Source: an uncultured Actinomycetes bacterium
GTDB lineage: Bacteria > Actinomycetota > Actinomycetes > Mycobacteriales > Nakamurellaceae
NCBI GenBank assembly: GCA_937926105.1
Contig: CALANS010000219.1
Span: 1 to 45,454 of the forward strand
DNA: 45,454 nt
Direction of reading: 5' to 3'
The first letter of the stretch is position 1, and each line of letters begins with the position of its first letter. The notes below the pieces were generated by a model. That model ran no database searches and was not told the origin of the DNA. It worked only from the letters and a program-made list of their open reading frames with translations. Shown here one piece after another: positions 17,615-26,500 of this stretch. Position numbers and translations under genes: made by a program.

Positions 17615-18503
17615 GGTTGGCCGCCCGCAGATCGACGTAGCCCACGGTGATTGCGGCGTCGGTGTCCGGCCACACCGACGGGGCCGGGGCCGGCTCCGCA
17701 CCAGGCCCGATCATCCATCGCCCCGTCGTGTCCTGCCCGCCGGTCCAGACCATGCGCTGGCAGTCGGCCACGGCCGCCCGCGCGGTCTGCTCCAAGGTCA
17801 CGTCCAGCTCGAAATCCACGCAGGGCACCACGAAATCCAGGCCCGAAGTGCCCTTGACCAGTCCCATTAGCGGGGTCAGCACCAGCGCCAGGCGCGGGGA
17901 TCCGCCGCCCGACAGACCGGCCTGATTCAGCAGGGCCGCCATGCCGCGGGTCAGCGACCACGACCGTGCGGTCGGGCCGCCCGGCAGGCCCCAGCCGGCC
18001 AGTACATCCCGCGTACCGGCCAGTGATCCGGACTGCATCGCCGTCACGTCGATCGCTGCCAACTGGGCCAGCGCGCCCTGCGGGGTGTGCGGGAAACCCG
18101 TCGGCACACCGGCCCGACCGGTTCTCGTAGCGGCGGGCAGCAGGATCTGCCCCGGCGGGGTCAGCGACACCGGCCCCGGCCGTGCCGCCTGCGCCTCCAC
18201 CGTTGGCATCGGCCTGGCGGCCAGCAGGTTCCGCTCCTGATCCGGATTCGGCGCCGCGGCGTCCGGAACGTGCAGGCCGGCCGCAGCCGTGCCGGGCGGC
18301 CGGGGGGCGTCCGATGTCGCGCCGTGCCGGGCCGAGACTGTTGTGCTGTGTTGCGGCGCGTTGGGCGGCAGGGCCGTCACGACCAGCAGCACCAGTCCGG
18401 CGCCCGCGGCGATGACTGCGGCAGCGGCGCCGCCCAATAGGGCCAGCATCTTCCCCCGCGTCCACACCGGTGGAGCCGCGGGCCTGCGCCACAGATGCCA
18501 CAC
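17607..18503 (-). CDS. Membrane-anchored conjugation protein (VirB8/TcpC position)
   Basis: The start is GTG at 18503, one base after the upstream stop; no ATG is close. The 298 residues have a short cytoplasmic start (MWHLWRRPAAPPVWTRGK), one membrane helix (about 19-43), a Pro/Ala-rich extracytoplasmic linker to about 135, and a folded domain (about 140-295). The domain contains the paired cysteines of VVPCVDFELD and AVADCQRMVW and a TTGRWMIGPGAEPAP motif. One helix plus an extracytoplasmic domain is the layout of VirB8/TcpC proteins. That assignment rests on topology and gene order, not on a motif I can name. It probably bridges the channel and the wall. Confidence 0.8.
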   Translation of the reverse strand: MWHLWRRPAAPPVWTRGKMLALLGGAAAAVIAAGAGLVLLVVTALPPNAPQHSTTVSARHGATSDAPRPPGTAAAGLHVPDAAAPNPDQERNLLAARPMPTVEAQAARPGPVSLTPPGQILLPAATRTGRAGVPTGFPHTPQGALAQLAAIDVTAMQSGSLAGTRDVLAGWGLPGGPTARSWSLTRGMAALLNQAGLSGGGSPRLALVLTPLMGLVKGTSGLDFVVPCVDFELDVTLEQTARAAVADCQRMVWTGGQDTTGRWMIGPGAEPAPAPSVWPDTDAAITVGYVDLRAANHD

Positions 18504-18504
18504 G

Positions 18505-18798
18505 TCAGCAGCCGTTTCCCGTGATCGAGGAGATCACCACGAAGCCGAACACATAGATCAGGGCGCCGACGAAGCAGATCATCACCCCGTCAAAACCCAG
18601 CCGGGCGCCCTTCGGGTGGTGCGTCACCCGACCCCAGATCACCATCCCCACCGACAAGAAGAAGGAGATCGCCAAAATCGCCAGCACTCCCCACTTCACC
18701 CAAGACAGCAGCGTGTCTGACCACGAGCCCATACCAGGCGGTGCCGCAGGGCACACCCCCGCAGCAACCAGATGTGCCACCGCAAGCTGACCGATCAT
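18505..18798 (-). CDS. Small two-helix membrane protein (VirB2-like)
   Basis: The start is ATG at 18798 (MIGQLAVAHLVAAGVCPAAP), overlapping the upstream stop by ATGA. The 97-residue protein has a possible short signal region (1-20) and two strong membrane helices (about 33-57 and 71-93) separated by a basic loop (GRVTHHPKGARLG), and ends SSITGNGC. Size, the two helices and the short positively charged loop match VirB2/TrbC-type pilin or channel subunits. Cysteines at residue 16 and at the very C-terminus are unusual and could form a disulphide. The position before the VirB8- and VirB6-like genes agrees with this. Confidence 0.78.
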   Translation of the reverse strand: MIGQLAVAHLVAAGVCPAAPPGMGSWSDTLLSWVKWGVLAILAISFFLSVGMVIWGRVTHHPKGARLGFDGVMICFVGALIYVFGFVVISSITGNGC

Positions 18799-19700
18799 CG
18801 CGTGTCCTCTCCCGGGCTGGACGGCCCCGCCGCCCTCGTCTGATCCCCGCCGTGCTCGGCGAGGTCGATCCGATCCAGCAGGTGCCGCCCGGCGGCCAGC
18901 AACGGCCGCGGCAGCGGCCCGCAGGCCGGCCCCGTCAACTCCAGGCGCCGATCCGTCGGCACCCGCACCACCCGCCCCGCGGCCCGCAACGTCTCCAGAC
19001 GCCGCCCGGCAGCCGCAGCGACGGCGCCAGGCCACCGTTTGGGCCCGACCGCGGCCACCGTCACGCGGCCGGCAATCGGGTCTGGGAGTTGCTCCAGCAG
19101 GAGTTCGGTGGCCAGCACGCCGGGCACGCCAGCCCGGCACACCAGCACCAGCAGCGGCCCGTCCTCGGCCATCCGAGCTACGTCGCCCAGGCCGGGCAGG
19201 CCCACGTCAACGACCGTCACCGCGCCGTCGTCGCCGTCGGGCCACGACAGGGGTGGCCCGTCACTGACGCGGCGGCACAACAGCGCGGCGCCGCGGCGCC
19301 CCAACCGCCAACAGCCCGAATCGTCCAGGCCCAATTCCGTGTCCGCCGCCGCGGAAAGCCCTGCCCTGGCCGGTGCCGCCACCTCGATCAGCCGGGTCGA
19401 CCGGCCCGTCCCGGTCAGAGCATCGGCCAGCAGCAACGCCACGCACGAGGCGCCAGCCCCGGCGTGCGCCGCCGCCACCGCGATCCAGCCCGGCGCGAAA
19501 CGGCCCGGCTCCGGGTCGCCTGCCACCGCGTCGGCCGCGGCGGGCCCGGACCCGCCAGCGTGGTGGTCTTGGCTCGGCGCGCACGCCCTGTTCACGCCCG
19601 CCGGTGGCCAGCCGTGCTGGGCGCGCAGGTCCCGCAACGCCTGCTGGATCTCCGTCACCGACAGCTCGCTGGATCCGGCGGCCGGATAGGCCATGCTCAC
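18795..19700 (-). CDS. ParA/MinD-like protein with degenerate P-loop
   Basis: The start is GTG at 19700, overlapping the upstream stop (GTGA), with an ATG two codons later (19694) as alternative. The 301-residue protein resembles DUF6668-type ParA-like proteins of actinobacterial mobile elements, from memory. A strand-loop-helix GWIAVAAAHAGAGASCVALL takes the place of the Walker A. The lysines of the deviant Walker motif are absent, so ATP hydrolysis is doubtful. Later features are VTVVDVGLPGLGDVAR (where the second ATPase motif should be) and GPLLVLVCRAGVPG. The first 75 residues are polar and likely flexible. Its place at the head of the transfer operon suggests a regulatory or positioning role at the channel. 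Confidence 0.82.
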   Translation of the reverse strand: MSMAYPAAGSSELSVTEIQQALRDLRAQHGWPPAGVNRACAPSQDHHAGGSGPAAADAVAGDPEPGRFAPGWIAVAAAHAGAGASCVALLLADALTGTGRSTRLIEVAAPARAGLSAAADTELGLDDSGCWRLGRRGAALLCRRVSDGPPLSWPDGDDGAVTVVDVGLPGLGDVARMAEDGPLLVLVCRAGVPGVLATELLLEQLPDPIAGRVTVAAVGPKRWPGAVAAAAGRRLETLRAAGRVVRVPTDRRLELTGPACGPLPRPLLAAGRHLLDRIDLAEHGGDQTRAAGPSSPGEDTR

Positions 19701-20014
19701 GCTGCCGGCCCCGACCAACGAAACCGGGCGCGCCCGGCCGCAGACCCGCTGCCCTGCTTGCGGGCCAACCACACCGCCGTGCCCGCCAGCAGCAGTTGCG
19801 GATCCGTTGCCCCCAGCCGGGCGCGCGCCTCGGCGCCAGGCCGCAGCCGCTGACCCAACGAGATCAACCCGTCGACAATGGCTTGCGAGACCAGCTGGTC
19901 CGAGTCCGCAATTCGTGCAGCCTCGGCCGCGATATGACCGTTGGCCGTCAACACCGCCTCCAACAGGTCCGCGACCTGCTGCGCGGTCATCACCGCCGAC
20001 ACCGGCTGATCCAT
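19697..20014 (-). CDS. Small helical protein at the head of the transfer operon
   Basis: ATG at 20014 has a strong ribosome binding site (AAGGAGG, spacing about 8), the best in this operon. The protein has 105 residues, with a predicted all-helical N-terminal part (MTAQQVADLLEAVLTANGHI, then AARIADSDQLVSQAIVDGLI) and a basic, Gly-rich end. There is no membrane segment or known motif. It ends overlapping the ParA-like gene. The strong ribosome binding site at the start of an otherwise overlapping gene chain suggests that the polycistronic transfer message is entered here. The function is unknown. Confidence 0.75.
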   Translation of the reverse strand: MDQPVSAVMTAQQVADLLEAVLTANGHIAAEAARIADSDQLVSQAIVDGLISLGQRLRPGAEARARLGATDPQLLLAGTAVWLARKQGSGSAAGRARFRWSGPAA

Positions 20015-20151
20015 CCCCGAGGCCTCCTTGACATCCCATCACCCGCAAGGGGGTGCCGAACCCTGCGGATTGCTGCCACACCTTTGCGGCGCTCACGACG
20101 CTCCACGGGTCGCCGGCTGCTCGCCTCGGTCCGGCCGCACCTGGGCTGCGT

Positions 20152-20895
20152 TCATGCGCTGGCGGCCAGCAGATCGCCCGCCGCAGCCCGTAGCTGGTCA
20201 AGCACCCGCGCCCGCCGCCGGTAAAGGGTGCGCACCGACATCTGATGCGCGGCCGCGACCGCCAAATCGCCCCGCCGGCCCCGGGCCCGCTGACAGGCCA
20301 GCAGCAGATTGATGTCCTCGCAGTTCACACCGCGATCAACCGCCCAGCACAGCACCTCGACCAGCTGCCCATCGGTTGTCTGCGAAGCTTCGGGCGCTGT
20401 GGTCACCAGCCGGGCGATGTCCCCGTCGTCGGTCACCCGCTCGACGCGCTCGGGGTGATAGCGATCCGACGGCCGCAACTCGGCCAGCACGGCCGCGCGG
20501 GTGTCCAACTCCAGATTGGTCAACAGACCGCCGCGGCGGGTACGCCACCGGTAGCAACGCACCTGGCAGCACAACTCCGCCGTCACGATCGACGTGATGT
20601 CCGGGTCCAGATCGCGCAGCCGGCCCACCAGCCGCCACACCACCGGGCTGGCCAGGTGCAACACCACCAACAACGCGTCGGCGTCGTCACCGCCGTCCAC
20701 CGCAGACAACCGCGCCAACGCATCCCCCACCAAATGCGTCCGAGCCGGGTCCCGCCAGGCCGACACCAAGTCGGCTACGCATCCGATCCCGGCCAGTTCC
20801 GGCTCCGCGGACCACCGGGCGATCACACCATCGCGGTCCAGGCGCCCGGCCAGCGCATCCCAGGAACAACCCACCACACTCGCGTCGGTAAACAT
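20152..20895 (-). CDS. HTH transcriptional regulator at the head of the transfer operon
   Basis: The chosen start is ATG at 20895 (MFTDASVVGCSWDALAGRLD); the upstream part of the open frame is repeat-bearing promoter DNA. The ribosome binding site is weak. The 247-residue protein has a helical N-terminal domain, a middle with many Arg, Cys and Trp (ELCCQVRCYRWRTRRGG), and a C-terminal HTH (about 205-245) with QRARGRRGDLAVAAAHQMSV followed by RTLYRRRARVLDQL. The HTH resembles sigma-70 region 4 or LuxR-type recognition helices. A 137-nt gap separates it from the next gene. A palindrome and two direct repeats lie just upstream, so it may be autoregulated and control the transfer genes; that is inference. 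Confidence 0.8.
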   Translation of the reverse strand: MFTDASVVGCSWDALAGRLDRDGVIARWSAEPELAGIGCVADLVSAWRDPARTHLVGDALARLSAVDGGDDADALLVVLHLASPVVWRLVGRLRDLDPDITSIVTAELCCQVRCYRWRTRRGGLLTNLELDTRAAVLAELRPSDRYHPERVERVTDDGDIARLVTTAPEASQTTDGQLVEVLCWAVDRGVNCEDINLLLACQRARGRRGDLAVAAAHQMSVRTLYRRRARVLDQLRAAAGDLLAASA

Positions 20896-20929
20896 GCCGG
20901 CGACGCTGCTCAACGATGTCCCGACAATG

Positions 20930-20986
20930 GTCAGGCCTGACACAGCCAGGCGTCTGACCCCGGCGAGCGGGAGAGGTCTGACCCCG
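20930..20986. promoter_or_regulatory. Palindrome and direct repeats upstream of the regulator
   Basis: GTCAGGCCTGAC at 20930-20941 is a perfect 12-bp palindrome. Just upstream in the minus-strand sense, GTCTGACCCCG occurs twice (20952-20962 and 20976-20986), starts 24 bp apart. All lie within 100 bp of the regulator start codon, so they are candidate operator sites of the transfer operon. No clear -10/-35 pair could be assigned. Confidence 0.45.
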
Positions 20987-21072
20987 CGTTGCCGCCATCC
21001 ACGGCAAGCCCAGTACACCTGACACCGGCCCGTGACCTGCGCCGACCTCAGACCCTGAATGCCGCGCAAAGG

Positions 21073-21423
21073 TCAGGTGCCTCGTATCCCGAGACACCGA
21101 ACGTAGGCGGCGACTCCACGCCGGTCGATGGCGCAAATGAAGTCCTCCAGCCCTCCGCGGCCAACGCCGCGTCGGACCCAAGCTCCTCGCCAAGCATGGC
21201 GCAGACGACGGCGGGTCAGACACGCACCGCGGGCGGGGACTGGAGGGCCGCGGCCCCAGTGCAGATCTCCAAGCAACCCGGCGCAGCCAGCACAACCCCC
21301 AGCCTCGTCAAGCACCGCCACCAGCAGTTGCAAGTCGCCGAAAGCTCGGATCGGTCGTTGCCGCAAGCGCCGTCGCGCGAATGCCGCGCTCGTAGACCTG
21401 TCCCGTAGGACGCCGATCGGCAT
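21073..21423 (-). CDS. Possible small Cys-containing protein, 116 aa
   Basis: ATG at 21423 opens a 116-residue frame, MPIGVLRDRSTSAAFARRRL onwards, ending YVRCLGIRGT. Its middle and end look protein-like: FGDLQLLVAVLDEAGGCAGC, then HAWRGAWVRRGVG and LEDFICAIDRRGV. A CxxC pair and two further cysteines are present. There is no ribosome binding site at the ATG, and third-position GC is lower than in neighbours. I do not recognise it. It may be a recently acquired gene, a remnant, or chance. If it is not real, 20896-21583 is a 688-nt stretch without genes apart from the operator-like repeats. Confidence 0.4.
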   Translation of the reverse strand: MPIGVLRDRSTSAAFARRRLRQRPIRAFGDLQLLVAVLDEAGGCAGCAGLLGDLHWGRGPPVPARGACLTRRRLRHAWRGAWVRRGVGRGGLEDFICAIDRRGVAAYVRCLGIRGT

Positions 21424-21583
21424 ATGGGAGGGCGTCCGCCTCTCTTGCTGATTCCTGCTGCGGCGCGTGGCCCGTGGCCGACCGCGGGTCCTCAACCGGC
21501 GATCTCGTGATCATGGTCGGATCGGGGGCCTCGCCAGCGTTCGGTGGTCGTAGCGGCGGCCTGCCGTCCGCGGTACACATACC

Positions 21584-22126
21584 GTGGACAGGGTGATAGC
21601 AGCGGGTCGGGGACGGAACGAGCACGTTCTCGGCGTCGGATTCTCGCTCCTTTTCGGCGCGATCGTGGCAATGATCCCCTGGTGGACGATCTCGGCCGTG
21701 CAACTTAATCGCACCAGGTGGCTCGAGGACCCATGTCCTTCAGCGGTCTACAAGCGAAACGACCTCTTCCCGATCACCGACACGTTCCCGCGTGCGCGAT
21801 ACTGCGGGTTCAGACAGCAGACCGCGACCGGGTTCGACATCGTCAGGTTCTACCGCGTCACATCCACCGGCGAGATGATCATTTGGTCGGCTCTGCTGGT
21901 TGCCATCGTCGCGGTGGCGATCGTCGGCCTGTCCATGGTCACCTTCGCAACAGTGAGATCCGCGCGTGATCTGTATCGACGCTGGCGGGCCGTCGACTCG
22001 CAGCGGCGCCATCGACACAGGTATTCCGACTCGCGCACTCGCACACCGGACGGCGCGCGCCCGAACGTGGGACAGGTCGGACACTTGCCTGACCCTGACC
22101 CTGACCCTGGCAAACGCCCGGACTGA
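21584..22126 (+). CDS. Two-helix membrane protein, 180 aa
   Basis: The start is GTG at 21584, with another GTG at 21593 as alternative. The protein has two membrane helices: VLGVGFSLLFGAIVAMIPWW (about 15-38) and MIIWSALLVAIVAVAIVGLS (about 98-122). An extracytoplasmic loop of about 60 residues between them holds two cysteines (EDPCPSAVY and ARYCGF) that could pair. The C-terminal tail is basic and ends in a Pro-Asp run encoded by a hexanucleotide repeat at 22089-22109. Base composition is slightly less GC-rich than the transfer operon. No family is recognised. It is probably cargo rather than part of the transfer machinery. Confidence 0.65.
   Translation: MDRVIAAGRGRNEHVLGVGFSLLFGAIVAMIPWWTISAVQLNRTRWLEDPCPSAVYKRNDLFPITDTFPRARYCGFRQQTATGFDIVRFYRVTSTGEMIIWSALLVAIVAVAIVGLSMVTFATVRSARDLYRRWRAVDSQRRHRHRYSDSRTRTPDGARPNVGQVGHLPDPDPDPGKRPD
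22089..22109. repeat. Hexanucleotide microrepeat (CCTGAC)
   Basis: CCTGAC is repeated three times with a fourth partial copy inside the 3' end of the two-helix membrane protein gene, where it encodes Pro-Asp repeats. Slippage here would change the tail length in steps of two residues without shifting the frame. Confidence 0.6.
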
Positions 22127-22351
22127 CGCGACTCGGCTCGCGGTCACGTTCGATCGAGGCCGCCACGCCGACCATCCCGCTTCGCCGGATGGCGTGCTAC
22201 GCGCACTCATCCGGCACGAGACCCACCGTGTACAGGTGCCGGCGCCGGACGCAATCGACCCAAGCTCCATCCCGCGTACCGATCCTCCAGCGACTCCACT
22301 TCACCTGACCCTGACGATGTGGATGCCCGCGACTTTGGCAACACGCTTGGC

Positions 22352-23260
22352 ATGGGTTCGGTGACTGTCGCGGATGACCAACTGCCACCGTCGGCACCAC
22401 CTGCGGCCACCGCCACCGCTGGTGGACGTTGCTACCAAGACATCGTCTTCGCGCAGACGATCGGGTACCGGCCGCTGCTGATGGATCTGCACGTCCCCGA
22501 ACGTGACGAGGCAGCACCCGTGATCATGTGCATCTACGGCGGCGGATTCGCCATGGGCTCGCACAAGACGGACCGGCCCGGCGCCTACCTCACACGACGC
22601 CTTGTTGCGGAGGGGTTCGCAGTTGCGCGTCCGCAGTACCGGCACAGCCGCGAGGCCCGCTTTCCGGCGCAGGTGCATGACGTGAAGGCCGCCGTGCGCT
22701 GGCTGCGACACCACGCCGCTGACGTGGGGATCGACCCGGGACGGATCGCCGCGTGGGGCTCATCCTCAGGTGGGTATCTGGCCACGATGCTGGCCGTGAC
22801 CGGCGGCACGGCGAGACTCGAAGGAACGGTCGGCCTGGTGGGGCCCAGCAGCGCGATCCAGGCTGCCGTGGCGTGGAGCGCGCCGGTGAACATCACTCGC
22901 CTTCCACCGCCGCCGGCCGAGTCACCGTTCCATAGGCTCGGAGCCGATCCGCACGACTGGCTGCTCGCCGGCCGCGCAGAAGATCACCCCGAACTTGCCA
23001 CAGAGGCAACAACGAGCACTCATGTCTCGCTCGGGTCCAGCCCATTGATCCTCGTTCACGGCGACGCCGACACCGCCATCCCGATCGAGCAGCCCGAAGA
23101 GATGGTCAGCGCGTACGAGCGTGCGGGCGCGGTCGTCGACTTCGCCCCGATCCCGGGCGCCGATCACGTCTTCGATGATGCAACCCGAGAAGCGCAGGCA
23201 ACCGCCGGCATCAGCTTCCTGCTCAACTATCTCGCCGGTGCAGAGGGGCCCAAGAACTGA
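22352..23260 (+). CDS. Alpha/beta-hydrolase (esterase, HSL/BD-FAE type)
   Basis: The start is taken as ATG at 22352 (MGSVTVADDQLPPSAPP); GTG codons at 22319 and 22367 are possible, and no ribosome binding site settles it. The 302-residue enzyme should hydrolyse carboxylic esters or acylated small molecules. The oxyanion-hole motif is IYGGGFAMGS (HGGG with Tyr for His). The nucleophile elbow is GSSSG in AAWGSSSGGYLA, the acid lies in HGDADTAIP and the histidine in GADHVF, all in canonical order. No signal peptide is present, so it is cytoplasmic. The substrate cannot be read from the sequence. It stands alone between the transfer and pilus operons and is probably cargo. Confidence 0.88.
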   Translation: MGSVTVADDQLPPSAPPAATATAGGRCYQDIVFAQTIGYRPLLMDLHVPERDEAAPVIMCIYGGGFAMGSHKTDRPGAYLTRRLVAEGFAVARPQYRHSREARFPAQVHDVKAAVRWLRHHAADVGIDPGRIAAWGSSSGGYLATMLAVTGGTARLEGTVGLVGPSSAIQAAVAWSAPVNITRLPPPPAESPFHRLGADPHDWLLAGRAEDHPELATEATTSTHVSLGSSPLILVHGDADTAIPIEQPEEMVSAYERAGAVVDFAPIPGADHVFDDATREAQATAGISFLLNYLAGAEGPKN

Positions 23261-23444
23261 AGCAACGGCTCGCCCACATGCGTTGAGCGCGAACAACTTG
23301 ACGGGCCGACAACGCCGGACTCGACGCCGACCGCTTTACCTGGCCTGGTGTCTGACGAACGCACATTCCGGTTGGGGATCGTCAACCGGCGCAAGGGATG
23401 ATCTTGAAATCCTTGCTATTGCTACCGACCTTCGTCACCGGATC

Positions 23445-23483
23445 GGTTCCGTAACCAGGACTGCCCGGTGCCGTTACCGAACC
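23445..23483. terminator. Imperfect inverted repeat between convergent genes
   Basis: GGTTCCGTAAC (23445-23455) and GTTACCGAACC (23473-23483) pair over 11 bp with one mismatch and a 17-nt loop. The hairpin sits in the 286-nt gap between the esterase gene and the convergent LysM-BTAD gene. It could serve as terminator for either. The rest of that gap shows nothing recognisable. Confidence 0.4.
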
Positions 23484-23546
23484 AACCGCTGTACGCGGGT
23501 CGGCCGATCCACGAAGACTGGCCAATGCGCCGCGCAGTGCCATCGG

Positions 23547-26500
23547 TCAGCCTGCGTTCACCCGACGGGAGTCTTCGTCCTGCGCGTCGAGGCGTTGCAG
23601 GACTTCTGCGGTGCGTGGTGGGAGTTCGGCGCCGTCGTAGTTGGCGCGGATTTGTGCTTCCCATGCGGCGGCCTCGCCGTCCAGGCCTTGGGCTTTGCAC
23701 GCTTTGATCAGGTCGAGCAATAGTACGTCGTCGTAGCTGCCGGCGGTCAGCGCTGTCCGTACTGCGTTGGCGGCGGCGACCGGCCGGCCGCCGGCCAGGT
23801 GGTGGGTGGCAACGGTGTGTGCGGTGTCCTCGATCATTCCGATGTATTCCAGGTCGAGGCGGGCGTTGGCTTGGGTCATCCATAGCCAGCCGCCGGGGCC
23901 GGGGTCGTCGGTGCGGCGTTCGGTGATGCCGTCGAACGGCGGTCCGGTGACGAGTGCCAGTGCTTGGGTGAGGTCGGTGATGCCGTCGCGGCCGCGGCTC
24001 ATGCCGCGGCGGCGTAGCCGGCGGAACAGTTCCGCGTCGATCAGTGCCCCTTCGATGCGGTAGCGGGCGGTGCCGGGCTCGTAGCGGCCGTCGGGCAGGT
24101 AGTCCCGGCGGGTTTCCGGGTCGCGGCCGAGCCAGCCCCGCAGGGTCGAGATCATCGTCTTGACCTTCGACTTGCCGGCGACGTTCGGGTCGGTGGGCCA
24201 CATGGTTTCGGCGAACACCGTGGAAGACACTCCGGCGGGGCCGCGGGTGGCCAGATACACGACCGCTTCGGTGTTGGCTCGCAGCTGTGGGCTGCGCGTC
24301 GGTAGCGAGCCAGCTGCCCGCACCGCCGGCGGGCCCAGGACCGTGATGCGGGGCCGTGGGCAGTCGGGGTCGTGCCAGTCGGCCAGGTCGGCGTCCAGGT
24401 CCAGGTCGTCGGCGTGAACTCGCTGCCGGATCTGCTCGTCCACCATGGGGGCTAACGCGTCGAGGTCTTCTGCGACGACGGCCGCGCGGTCCAGGTATGC
24501 CTGGCTCGGCAGCGGCAGAAGGGAGTCGCGTTGCGGATCGTCCTGTGCCAGGTGCAACCCGTTTCGCACGGCGTTCGGGCGGGGCCCGGCCGACACCGTC
24601 AGGGCGCCGCAGGCGTCGGTGGTGTGGTCCCACGGTTGGTCGCCGTGTGCGGGTGGGCAGTCGGTATCGTCCGCCTCGGCCGCGATGGCGATCATCTGCG
24701 CGAGCTGCCCGGCCTCGTCGGCGGTGATCTGCTGGGCGTGCAGCTGCAGGTCCAGCGCCGGAACGTGCAAGACCCCGTCGGCGTCGATGCGTAGCTGCCA
24801 CCGCGCCGCGACCTGCCTTGCCGGGTCATCGGTCGCCACGACCGCCAAGCAGCCGCGGCCGGGCACGGTCGCCGCCGCTTCACGCAGCTCGTCCAGGTCG
24901 GTATGGGTGTTGGTGGCGCCGGCGTCGACGAGCAGAACGTGTGGCGCCCACGCGTCCGCGGCATCTCCCGTGCGGCCGGCCAGCACCGCGTCCCCGCCGG
25001 AGGCGTCCAGCCGCGTCGTGGCGTCATCGACGGCTCGTGCCAGATCCACCATGTGGCAGAGCCGGTCCGGGTTCGCGGCGACCAGTTCGGCGCCGAAGCC
25101 GACCATGGTCACCGATAGCATCTCCGACCAGGAGTTGTGTGCCAGCTCCGCGGCCAGAAACCGTGCCAGGCTCCGGCAGCGTTCTGCGTCGCCGGTCAGT
25201 GACAGTGAGCCGATGCGTTCCAGGTCCAGAAGCCACTGCTCCCCGGTGTCGGTGTAGCCGACCGATGCCAGCGTTGGGTACGGGGCCAGCACGTACTCGC
25301 GCCGCTCGGCGTCGTAGCCGGGCTCGTCGCCGCGGCTCAGCACCCAGCGTGTGTCGCCGTCCTGCGCCCGCCAGGGGTGTGGGGGGTCGTCGTCCGCGAC
25401 GGCGAGGACCAGGGTCAGCTCGTCGCGCCCGAGGCGAGCGGCGATCACGTCGGGCATTCGGCCGTCCCGCTGGGCGGCGGTGTGCGCCAGGCCGCGCAGC
25501 GCCCGGTCCAGCACCGCCACGTCCACCAGGGCGGCGCGGCCGGCCTGGACGATGGCGCGTTCCATGCCTTCCGACTCGGGTGGTCCGGTGGCGATCATCC
25601 GGCCGGGGCGGCGGCGGTGGAACTGGCCGCGCCGGTAGGCCAGCAGCGCCGCGAGTGACAGTCCGGCGAGCAGCGTCCCGCCGCCGGCGAAGGCCGCCAC
25701 CGTCGGCCATGCCTGCTGGGTCGACTCGTCAGTAGCGTTGGGCGGCGAGGCTGCAGCCGCGATCTGTTCCTGCGGCTGTGATTGTGTCTGTGCTTGTGGC
25801 TGTGGCTGTGCCGCAGCCGATGTCGGAGTGGTGGGGGTTTCTATAGCGTCACCGGTGCTTGGACCGGTGACGCCGGCCGGCGTCGAGGGCGCGGCTACCG
25901 GGCCGGTGTCAGGGTGGGTGTCCTGGTCGGCTGGGGCACTGGGCGCTGGTCGGCTCGGTGACGGCGTGTGGTCGTGTGCGGCTGCGCCGGCGGGCGGTGT
26001 CGTGCTATGGCCGGGCGCGGGCACGGTTGTGCCGCCCGGGTCGGGGTGGCTGTCCCGCGGTGCGGGGGTGTGCGTCGGCGCGGTGTCGGGTTGTGTCGCG
26101 GCGGCGGGTGCGGGGATGGTGATCTGCCAGCCGGGATAGATCAGATCCGGGTCGTCGAAGTGGGCTCCGCCGGGTTCGGCGCGACCCCGGTTGGCCTGCC
26201 ACACCGCCGGCCAGTCGCTGTCATCGCCGGTTGCCTGTTGGGTGATGCCGGACAAGGTCTCGCCGGGTTCCACGGTCACCGTAGTGCTCTGCGTGTCTGG
26301 GGCCGGTGGGTCGGCGGGCAGCAGATCGGCGGGGATGGTGATCACCTCGCCGGGGAAGATCCGGTCGGGGTCGGAGATGTTGTTGGCGTGGGCCACCTTC
26401 GGATACAGCTGTGCCGTCCCGGTGGCCTTTTCAGTGATGCCGGACAGGGTGTCGCCGGGCTGCACCGTGACCCTTGCCGGCCCGTGGGTCGGTGCTGCGG

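Noticed and set aside
21128..21451. 107-codon plus-strand frame
   Set aside because: The product is Arg/Pro/Ser-rich and low in complexity. The minus-strand frame over the same bases looks more protein-like.
22089..22109. CCTGAC repeat as telomere-like or iteron DNA
   Set aside because: Only three full copies lie inside a coding frame where they encode Pro-Asp repeats. There is no second cluster or origin-like context.
21966..22364. 132-codon plus-strand frame overlapping the membrane protein and esterase starts
   Set aside because: It overlaps better candidates in other frames, has no ribosome binding site and no motif.
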